Shown: positions 1-6,686 of the stretch, piece after piece
How the letters are laid out: every line of letters starts with the position of its first letter
Numbering within the stretch: position 1 is the stretch's first letter
Origin: Chlorobiota bacterium
GTDB lineage: Bacteria > Bacteroidota > Ignavibacteria > Ignavibacteriales > Ignavibacteriaceae
Reading direction: 5' to 3'
DNA: 6,686 nucleotides
NCBI GenBank assembly: GCA_008363265.1
Contig: RHKR01000128.1
Location: forward strand, 1-6,686
The notes under the pieces: model-generated
Databases searched by the model: none
What the model was told of the DNA's origin: nothing
Seen by the model: the letters and a program-made list of their open reading frames with translations, nothing else
Position numbers and translations under genes: made by a program

Positions 1-503
1 CAGGTAACTTCAAATTCGAAAGAACAACCCCTGATCTGCACCGGATCGCGGCTCACCTTCTGGAACAGGGTGTTGTACCGATAGAAATAAACGATCTCAT
101 CTATGGGCAGGATTCACTCAGCAAGTTTGCCCTCCTGGGAAGAGCACTTAATTCACTCCACATCTATGGAGACAACAGAAGGCTGGCTGTAATGTCACTC
201 TCACAAAGTGATTTTGAGACAACCCACGCGATCGAATCTGACACGGAAGGTTTCATCAACCTCTGCATGGCGATCCAGGGAGTAAAACTCGGTGCGATAT
301 TTATCGAATTAAGAGAGGGATTTAAGGTCTCACTCAGATCAAAACAGGGGTACGACATCCGTCAGATCGCGGCTCATTTTGGAGGCGGTGGTCACAAACA
401 TGCCGCCGGGATCAGGATAAGGAACTTCCATCTGTCGGATAAGATCGACGAGATCATCAACTATATGCTTGAACAAACTGAAGAGGAGAATGAGAATGTT
501 TGA
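1..503 (+). CDS. nrnA: Bifunctional oligoribonuclease/PAP phosphatase NrnA-type (DHH/DHHA1), 3' part only
   Basis: The gene is cut by the left edge. Its reading frame is open from position 3 and gives 166 residues before TGA at 501-503, so the N-terminal DHH domain with the metal-binding DHH motifs lies outside the window. The visible part opens with GNFKFERTTPDLHRIAAHLL, which matches the segment following the DHH domain in NrnA proteins. It ends with the DHHA1 signature GGGGHKHAAG (nt 381-410), the substrate-binding glycine/histidine loop. Known for the family: cytoplasmic hydrolysis of 2-5 nt RNAs and dephosphorylation of pAp to AMP. The stop overlaps the next gene by 8 bases, which suggests coupled translation. 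A related DHH phosphoesterase such as a RecJ-like or c-di-AMP-cleaving protein cannot be fully excluded without the N-terminus, but the length and motif spacing after the DHH domain favour NrnA. Confidence 0.88.
   Translation, partial: GNFKFERTTPDLHRIAAHLLEQGVVPIEINDLIYGQDSLSKFALLGRALNSLHIYGDNRRLAVMSLSQSDFETTHAIESDTEGFINLCMAIQGVKLGAIFIELREGFKVSLRSKQGYDIRQIAAHFGGGGHKHAAGIRIRNFHLSDKIDEIINYMLEQTEEENENV
480..488 (+). promoter_or_regulatory. Ribosome binding site deciding the pepA start
   Basis: GAAGAGGAG lies inside the last codons of the NrnA-type gene. The AGGAG core (484-488) is 7 bases before ATG 496 but only 1 base before the in-frame ATG at 490, and it lies downstream of the in-frame TTG at 469. 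This favours ATG 496 as the pepA start. Confidence 0.6.
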
Positions 504-1968
504 TCCGGAAATTATTGTAACCCGTGAACCTGAATTTGATACCAAGGGAATGACAGTTTCCTGGATGAGAGAGGGTGATACACTTGAAGCAGAGCTCGAC
601 AAACTTATTGCTGAGCACAAACTAATTGTCACCCCCCTTCAGCGGCAGGCATTCGTTGGCAAATCAAAACACCTGTATTGTTCCAACGATGAACATCATT
701 TTTCCATTCTGAAACTGACCTCAAAGGAAAAGAACACCGATTTCTTCAGGGAGCGGACCACAAAATTTTTCAATGAGCTGAATAACAATGTCACCACGGT
801 CAATCTTGTTCTCCCCTGCCACAAGGATTATGAAGATATCTTCACCGATCCGGATGCGTTGTATCAATCTCTGATCGAGGGGATTTACTTCGGTTGCTAC
901 AGATTCAACCGCTACCTCTCGAAGAGTGAAGTGTCTCCTCTCAAAGTGAATCTCGTCACGACTTCAGTTGAGTCTACCGAAAAGATTCTCGACAAGACCA
1001 ACAAGGTTATAGCCGGTGTAATGCTTGCCCGAGAACTCGCGAATGAACCGGCAAATGTGATCAACCCCGTTACCTTTTCAGAAAAAATTTTGGAAGTATT
1101 CACAGGCCTGCCCGACTGTACAGTCGAGATATTCGATGAGACCAAACTGAAAGAGCTTAAAATGGGGGGTATCCTCGCTGTCGGTGGTGGAAGCGCAACC
1201 CCTCCCCGGCTCGCTGTGATCAGATACTCGCACCCTGAAGCTGTTAAGAGTGTTGCCCTCGTAGGGAAGGGTGTAACCTTCGACTCAGGCGGCATTTCGA
1301 TAAAGCCCGCGCAGAACATGGGCTGGATGAAAGCTGATATGTCGGGCGCGGCCGCGGTTACGGGAGCAATGCTTAATATTGTTGATCTTCGGCTCCCCCT
1401 CAATGTGGTGGCGGCACTTCCTTTGGCTGAGAACATGCTCAGCGGAACATCATATCGTCCCGGCGATATTGTAACCACTTATTCCGGAAAAACGGTTGAG
1501 GTTGACAACACCGATGCCGAGGGCAGGATAGTTCTTGCCGACGCGCTCTGGTATGTAACCGGTGAATCACCCGATGTAATACTCGACCTTGCAACCCTCA
1601 CCGGCGCGGCGGCCGTTGCCCTCGGTGACCTGGCCGCGGCTGTTTTCACCCACAATGACGAACTTGCTTCTTCACTCATCGCTTCGGGCGAACTTACCCG
1701 CGAACGCCTCTGGCGCATGCCCCTCTGGGATGAATACAACAAACACATTAAAAGCGATGTGGCCGATGTAAAGAATACAGGCGGAAGATACGGGGGTGCG
1801 ATAACAGCGGCGAAATTCCTCGAACGCTTCGTACAGAATTCAGACAACTGGGCACATATCGATATCGCGGGACCCGCGATCGCGAACGGATCAACAAGCT
1901 ACACCAAGACCTGGATGACAGGCTTCGGCGTAAGACTTTTAACCAATTACCTCGGAGAATTAAAATGA
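496..1968 (+). CDS. pepA: Leucyl (cytosol) aminopeptidase, peptidase family M17
   Basis: A 490-residue protein, the usual length for M17 enzymes, which cut N-terminal residues from peptides using two divalent metal ions, as a cytoplasmic homohexamer. The variable N-terminal domain covers about residues 1-165. The catalytic domain starts near ARELANEPANVINP (178-191). All active-site residues are present with the spacing of bovine lens aminopeptidase: metal ligands K258, D263, D281, D340 and E342, and catalytic K270 and R344. The family signature NTDAEGR is at 338-344. ATG 496 is preferred over TTG 469 or ATG 490 because of the AGGAG 7 bases upstream. The start overlaps the NrnA-type gene by 8 bases and the stop overlaps the EcsC-family gene by 4 (ATGA), so it is likely co-transcribed. 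The DNA-binding role of E. coli PepA at Xer sites is not inferred here. No defects are seen. Confidence 0.96.
   Translation: MFDPEIIVTREPEFDTKGMTVSWMREGDTLEAELDKLIAEHKLIVTPLQRQAFVGKSKHLYCSNDEHHFSILKLTSKEKNTDFFRERTTKFFNELNNNVTTVNLVLPCHKDYEDIFTDPDALYQSLIEGIYFGCYRFNRYLSKSEVSPLKVNLVTTSVESTEKILDKTNKVIAGVMLARELANEPANVINPVTFSEKILEVFTGLPDCTVEIFDETKLKELKMGGILAVGGGSATPPRLAVIRYSHPEAVKSVALVGKGVTFDSGGISIKPAQNMGWMKADMSGAAAVTGAMLNIVDLRLPLNVVAALPLAENMLSGTSYRPGDIVTTYSGKTVEVDNTDAEGRIVLADALWYVTGESPDVILDLATLTGAAAVALGDLAAAVFTHNDELASSLIASGELTRERLWRMPLWDEYNKHIKSDVADVKNTGGRYGGAITAAKFLERFVQNSDNWAHIDIAGPAIANGSTSYTKTWMTGFGVRLLTNYLGELK
1954..1957 (+). promoter_or_regulatory. Ribosome binding site of the EcsC-family gene
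   Basis: GGAG is 7 bases before ATG 1965, within the last codons of pepA. Together with the ATGA stop/start overlap, it suggests translational coupling. Confidence 0.55.
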
Positions 1969-2807
1969 GCGACGACGCTAAATTGTTCTCATCAGGCATC
2001 GAGTACAGCGACTTTCTGGAGCTCGAGAAGGCAGTTATAACGATGGAACAGCCATCGTTCTTTATAAAAGTATCCAACTTTATCGGCAGTCCGATCGAAA
2101 AACTTATCGAGAAACTACCCGAGGGAAGCCGGAACAAGATATCCGACATAACGAATGATGCCCTGCTAAAAGGTACCAACCTCGCCGCAAAAACACTTGA
2201 GTATGTCGAGTCGAACTCAGAACATGACTCAAAAAAGATTCATAAACTGGTCGCGAGTGTGCTCGGGGGTGGTGCCGGACTTTTCGGATTCACCGCGCTT
2301 GCGATCGAACTGCCGCTCACGACAACGATCATGCTCAGATCGATAGCCGAGATCGCGAAAATGAACGGAGAAGATCTCTCCAAAGTGGAAACGAGATTGA
2401 ACTGCGTCCAGGTGTTTGCTTTCGGTTCACGGAATACGGCCGATGACGCGATGAACTCTTCCTACTACGCGATCAGGGTAATTCTTGCCCGGGAGATCGC
2501 CGCATTGGCCGGGAGACTTGAGGCTTTTCTGGCAGGTGAAGTGGCTTCGGGTGTGCTTGGCAAATTCCTCGCCAAGATAACCGAACGGTTTTCCCAGAAT
2601 GTACTGATAAAATTCGTCGGTCAGGCAACCCCGATCATCGGCGCCGCAGGTGGTGCCACGATAAACTACCTCTTTACCGATTTCTATCAGGAGATCGCCA
2701 CCGCGCACTTCACCATCAGAAGGCTCGAGAGAAAATACTCGCAGGAGCTAATAGAAACCGAGTACAACAGGATCGCCGGCAGGATCAAGAATAAACAGTT
2801 TGACTGA
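1965..2807 (+). CDS. EcsC-family protein of unknown function
   Basis: A 280-residue protein recognised as EcsC family by its Gly-rich hydrophobic stretch and following helix: SVLGGGAGLFGFTALAIELP (98-117), then TTTIMLRSIAEIAKMNGEDLS and an ETRLNCVQVFAFG block. A second Gly-rich apolar stretch, VGQATPIIGAAGGATINYLF (218-237), is also typical, followed by a basic, charged amphipathic C-terminus (251-280). There is no signal peptide. The two apolar stretches could be membrane-associated hairpins, but neither is a clear transmembrane helix. The family is named after EcsC of Bacillus subtilis, encoded beside the EcsAB transporter; its biochemical role is unsettled and no transporter gene is seen here. 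The gene starts within the pepA stop and ends 11 bases before the recG start, so it is probably part of the same operon. Family assignment is fairly sure; function is not known. Confidence 0.8.
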   Translation: MSDDAKLFSSGIEYSDFLELEKAVITMEQPSFFIKVSNFIGSPIEKLIEKLPEGSRNKISDITNDALLKGTNLAAKTLEYVESNSEHDSKKIHKLVASVLGGGAGLFGFTALAIELPLTTTIMLRSIAEIAKMNGEDLSKVETRLNCVQVFAFGSRNTADDAMNSSYYAIRVILAREIAALAGRLEAFLAGEVASGVLGKFLAKITERFSQNVLIKFVGQATPIIGAAGGATINYLFTDFYQEIATAHFTIRRLERKYSQELIETEYNRIAGRIKNKQFD

Positions 2808-2811
2808 CAGG
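2807..2811 (+). promoter_or_regulatory. Weak ribosome binding site supporting the GTG start of recG
   Basis: ACAGG, starting at the last base of the preceding stop codon, lies 7 bases before GTG 2819. It is only 1 base before the alternative TTG at 2813, which is too close for normal initiation. The match to the anti-Shine-Dalgarno is short, so the start choice is moderate. Confidence 0.4.
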
Positions 2812-2818
2812 CTTGATT

Positions 2819-5013
<2,195 letters not shown>

Positions 5014-5017
<4 letters not shown>

Positions 5018-5694
5018 TTTAACTTCTCTTGCAATCTGGGCGATGAGAGGTGTTTCACGCAATCTGGCGCTTCGCATGAATTCTCGCCATAATCGACATC
5101 CACTTTCCCGATACGTTTTGCCGCTCCAAGTGCCTTTTCATTCAATTCTTTATTTATCTGGCCCAATCCAAGCAGGCATGTGTTCATTGCATCTTTAACG
5201 AAATTCTCCTCCGAGTTGATCTCTTTTTCGATCCTGTCAATGATCGCTGTGGCGAATCCGGTATTTACGGGATTTTCCGCCTTGATCACTCCCGCGAGCA
5301 TCGCGAAACCCATGCGGCGTTTGATATCATTCTTTTCATCGATCCATTCCAGTACAAGTTCCCTCTTGAATGGTGCCGCGCTTAAAAGATTAGATACATA
5401 GGCGTACGACAGCATCCAGAACTCTGTCTCTTTGATCTGCTCTTCAACCCTCTCGCGGGTTAATAATTTGGGATCATCGATCAACACTGAAATAATCTTC
5501 ATATCATAAACAGGCTGTGCCCAGAGTTCACGCGCGAGTGCCGCATCTTTTTTGATCTTTTTGGCAAACCCTTTGATCTTCGTCAGCCCGATACCATAAG
5601 TTGACATTCCCGTTAGGCCTGCTTTTTCCCATGATCTGATCCCGCGTTCCTCTTTATTCTCTTCCAGCCACGCTTTAATATCGTCGAAGTTCAT
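5014..5694 (-). CDS. AlkD-like HEAT-repeat protein (DNA alkylation repair family), active site altered
   Basis: A 226-residue, all-helical protein with an N-terminal amphipathic region, then helical repeats, in the family of AlkD-type DNA glycosylases (DNA_alkylation repair, HEAT-like repeats). Recognisable family segments are YGIGLTKIKGFAKKIKKD (33-50), ARELWAQPVYDMKIISVLID (54-73), the FWMLSYAYVSNLL helix (92-104), RR 126-127, NFVKDAM (164-170) and a C-terminal VDYGENSCEAPD (200-211). Family members excise N3- and N7-alkylated purines without base flipping. Aligned from memory to Bacillus cereus AlkD, Trp109 is kept as W93, but Asp113 falls on Y97 and Trp187 on T172. It may therefore bind DNA without glycosylase activity, or act differently. 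The ATG at 5694-5692 has no strong Shine-Dalgarno. It is convergent with recG (4-base overlap) and divergent from the lipoprotein gene. Family membership is good; function is open. Confidence 0.78.
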
Positions 5695-5751
5695 TCAATT
5701 GTCCGTTTTTTGTTAAATTTTGAAACGCATAATAAAAAAATCCCGCTCGAT
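5695..5751. promoter_or_regulatory. Divergent intergenic spacer, presumed promoter region for both flanking genes
   Basis: These 57 bases separate two genes transcribed away from each other, so both promoters should lie here or just inside the coding ends. The stretch is AT-rich, with a T6 run near 5706-5711, AAATTTTG at 5715-5723 and an A7 run near 5734-5740. No box pair matches the sigma-70 consensus with proper spacing. An AANNTTTG one mismatch from the Bacteroidota -7 consensus TANNTTTG lies before the lipoprotein gene, but no well-spaced TTTG partner is seen. Promoter presence is inferred from gene layout, not from motif strength. Confidence 0.35.
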
Positions 5752-6237
5752 ATGAAAACAATATTATTCTCATTCATTATAATTTCTTACTTTTTCACCG
5801 GCTGCGTTAAAGAAACCGCGAAAAATGATCACCCGGAACACGCCGCGTTCGTGACCGTTGACAAACTCTTCAAGGCATTCGAACAGCGGGATACCCTCGC
5901 ACACGACACCCTTTGGCTTAAAACCCCTGAACTGGTGGCCTTCGGTATCTACGATAAAGCGGAATATTTCGGGTGGGATGAAATGCGGAGCCACATTGTT
6001 CAATCGTCACGCTTCATTCAGGCGGTCCACTTCACAATTCACTGCAAAGAGATCCGGCTCTCCCAATCAAAAACCGTTGCCTGGTTTGCGGTGATCGCCG
6101 ATCAACAGGTACAAACCCCGGCGGGCGTAAACGAGAACCGCAACATCCGCTACACCGGCGTCCTGGAAAAACACGGTAACCGCTGGCTCATCTCCCAGTT
6201 CCACGGCTCTATTCCCAATAAAGCTGAATCCCTGTGA
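5752..6237 (+). CDS. SnoaL/NTF2-like lipoprotein
   Basis: A 161-residue protein with an SPII signal: MKTILF followed by an apolar core and lipobox FTGC, giving lipidated Cys18. The mature part (about 28-155) resembles the SnoaL-like/NTF2-like fold: an N-terminal helix (TVDKLFKAFEQRD), ELVAFGIYDKAEYFGWDEMRSHI, then strands with KTVAWFAVIADQQV, RNIRYTGVLEKHGNRWLISQFHGSIP. These cone-shaped domains usually bind small ligands or work as SnoaL-type enzymes; no catalytic residues can be assigned here, so ligand and reaction are unknown. ATG 5752 is chosen over the in-frame TTG at 5710 because it directly starts a normal signal peptide. No Shine-Dalgarno precedes it, as is common in Bacteroidota-like organisms. 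It probably sits in the outer or inner membrane facing the periplasm. The gene stands alone, divergent from the AlkD-like gene. Confidence 0.75.
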   Translation: MKTILFSFIIISYFFTGCVKETAKNDHPEHAAFVTVDKLFKAFEQRDTLAHDTLWLKTPELVAFGIYDKAEYFGWDEMRSHIVQSSRFIQAVHFTIHCKEIRLSQSKTVAWFAVIADQQVQTPAGVNENRNIRYTGVLEKHGNRWLISQFHGSIPNKAESL

Positions 6238-6250
6238 AAAGATTTAATAC

Positions 6251-6384
6251 ACCACAGAGCCCACAGAGCTCACTGAGAAGTGATTTAGAGACTTTTGCAG
6301 CAAAATTTCTCAAATTGCTCAAAAAACTCCGCGTACTATATGGTTTTTTACCGTTATCTCTGTGTGCTCTGTGTGCTCTGTGGT
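6251..6384. repeat. Inverted repeat built of 9-bp CACAGAGCN units
   Basis: The left arm (6251-6278) contains three 9-bp units (CACAGAGCC, CACAGAGCT, CACTGAGAA at 6253-6279). The right arm (6357-6384) contains three units in reverse orientation (CACAGAGCA, CACAGAGCA, CACAGAGAT on the minus strand, 6382 down to 6356). The arms pair over 28 bases with 3 mismatches and enclose a 78-base AT-rich loop that has a small secondary hairpin (AGCAAAATTT 6299-6308 with AAATTGCT 6312-6319). No coding sequence or clear target-site duplication is seen. It lies 13 bases after the lipoprotein stop. The layout resembles a dispersed, REP- or MITE-like intergenic repeat; copy number cannot be judged here. Confidence 0.75.
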
Positions 6385-6423
6385 TTACTTGACAGTTTAT
6401 ACTCTGTAAAATTTTAGCAGAAC

Positions 6424-6454
6424 AAAATAAAAAAGCCCCCGGGTCACGAGGGCT
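6424..6454 (-). terminator. Rho-independent terminator of the minus-strand T9SS-protein gene
   Basis: Read on the minus strand, AGCCC (6454-6450) pairs with GGGCT (6438-6434), with a possible extra C-G pair across one mismatch. The stem is followed by a T-run interrupted by one A (6433-6424). The stop codon of the gene to the right is 29 bases upstream of the hairpin. On the plus strand no T-run follows, so it should act only on leftward transcription. Confidence 0.75.
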
Positions 6455-6466
6455 CTTAGTCGAAGG

Positions 6467-6495
6467 TTGTTGAAATGAGGAAACTATTTCAACAA
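6467..6495 (-). repeat. Perfect 10-bp inverted repeat over the stop codon
   Basis: TTGTTGAAAT (6467-6476) and ATTTCAACAA (6486-6495) are exact reverse complements separated by a 9-base loop. The TAG stop of the minus-strand gene (6486-6484) begins at the stem/loop boundary. No T-run follows on either strand, so it is not a terminator by itself. In the mRNA it would form a second hairpin 12 bases before the terminator hairpin. Confidence 0.6.
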
Positions 6496-6686
6496 ACTCA
6501 TTTTACGGGTGATATTTACATTACCGGCTTCCAGCCTGTAAACATAAACACCACTTGAAAGAGCTGACGCGTTCCAGTCAACTTCGTAGATGCCGGAGTT
6601 CATCATTTCATTTGCAAGTTCAGCTACCTGCTGGCCGAGGGCATTGTAAACAGTGATCTTAACATTCGATGCCTGTGGTACAGAGA
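6484..6686 (-). CDS. Type IX secretion system exported protein, C-terminal sorting domain (partial)
   Basis: Only the last 66 residues are inside the window; the gene runs off the right edge on the minus strand and has no start here. The visible part is a type A T9SS C-terminal domain: SVPQASNVKITVYNALGQQV, then AELANEMMNSGIYEVDWNAS, ALSSGVYVYRLEAGNVNITR and KMSLLK before TAG (6486-6484). This beta-sandwich signal directs the carrier through the outer membrane by the Por/Spr system, after which it is normally cut off and the protein anchored or released. The hallmark features are the VYN.LGQ strand, the G.Y...W.A..L.SGVY.Y core and the basic end KMSLLK. The function of the exported part cannot be told. 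It is followed by a hairpin and a good terminator, so it is the last gene of its transcript. Confidence 0.92.
   Translation of the reverse strand, partial: SVPQASNVKITVYNALGQQVAELANEMMNSGIYEVDWNASALSSGVYVYRLEAGNVNITRKMSLLK

Noticed and set aside
469..495. Upstream in-frame starts TTG 469 and ATG 490 for pepA
   Set aside because: The TTG would lie before the AGGAG site and add a basic stretch unlike the family; ATG 490 is only 1 base from AGGAG, while ATG 496 is 7 bases away.
912..1478. 188-codon open frame on the minus strand inside pepA
   Set aside because: It is antisense to fully conserved M17 catalytic sequence and its translation is low-complexity Ser/Thr/Pro/Ala-rich without a recognisable fold; it is a shadow of pepA codon bias.
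1876..1885. GCGATCGC palindrome resembling cyanobacterial HIP1
   Set aside because: Only one such octamer was noticed, within a pepA coding stretch; the other genes point to a Bacteroidota-like host, so it is part of the general GATC/codon pattern.
5710..5751. TTG 5710 as start of the lipoprotein
   Set aside because: It would put 14 mostly polar and charged residues before MKTILF, spoiling the signal peptide; ATG 5752 gives a standard SPII signal.
6251..6384. CACAGAG units as a CRISPR array
   Set aside because: The units are 9 bp, directly abutting without spacers, and the two groups are in inverted orientation.
6389..6417. TTGACA at 6389-6394 as a sigma-70 -35 box
   Set aside because: The only -10-like hexamer (TAAAAT 6407-6412) is 12 bases away instead of about 17, and no plus-strand gene follows before the window end.

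Overview
The window looks like ordinary chromosomal DNA of a free-living member of the Bacteroidota/Ignavibacteriota/Chlorobi group. The best clue is the right edge, where the minus strand carries a type IX secretion C-terminal sorting domain ending in a 'SGVYVYRL...TRKMSLLK*'-like tail, a form I associate with Ignavibacteria-like genomes. Moderate GC, one gene without a Shine-Dalgarno sequence and an SPII lipoprotein fit this but do not prove it.

Layout. Positions 1-5017 (+) hold a tightly packed block: the 3' end of an NrnA-type DHH/DHHA1 phosphoesterase, a leucyl aminopeptidase (pepA, M17), an EcsC-family protein and the helicase recG. The genes overlap by 8 and 4 bases, then are separated by 11 bases, so a translationally coupled operon is likely. 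recG meets a minus-strand AlkD-like HEAT-repeat gene (5014-5694) tail to tail, the two sharing a TTAG at their stops. A 57-base divergent spacer separates that gene from a small SnoaL/NTF2-like lipoprotein (5752-6237, +). The next 246 bases have no gene. They hold a 134-bp inverted repeat built from 9-bp CACAGAGCN units, a rho-independent terminator pointing left, and a 10-bp hairpin over the stop of the last gene. That last gene (6484-6686, -) is the C-terminal end of a T9SS-exported protein.

Function. NrnA clears nanoRNA and pAp, PepA finishes peptide turnover, and RecG remodels stalled forks and recombination intermediates. The block is housekeeping in character, and EcsC is its only member of unknown role. 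The AlkD-like gene faces recG and at first sight suggests a DNA-repair pair, but two of the three active-site positions I can align to AlkD are substituted, so glycosylase activity is doubtful.

I found no CRISPR, phage, insertion sequence, tRNA or rRNA, and no evident new multi-gene system. The observations most worth checking are the divergent AlkD-like protein, the CACAGAG inverted repeat, the terminatorless convergent overlap and the excess of GATC.
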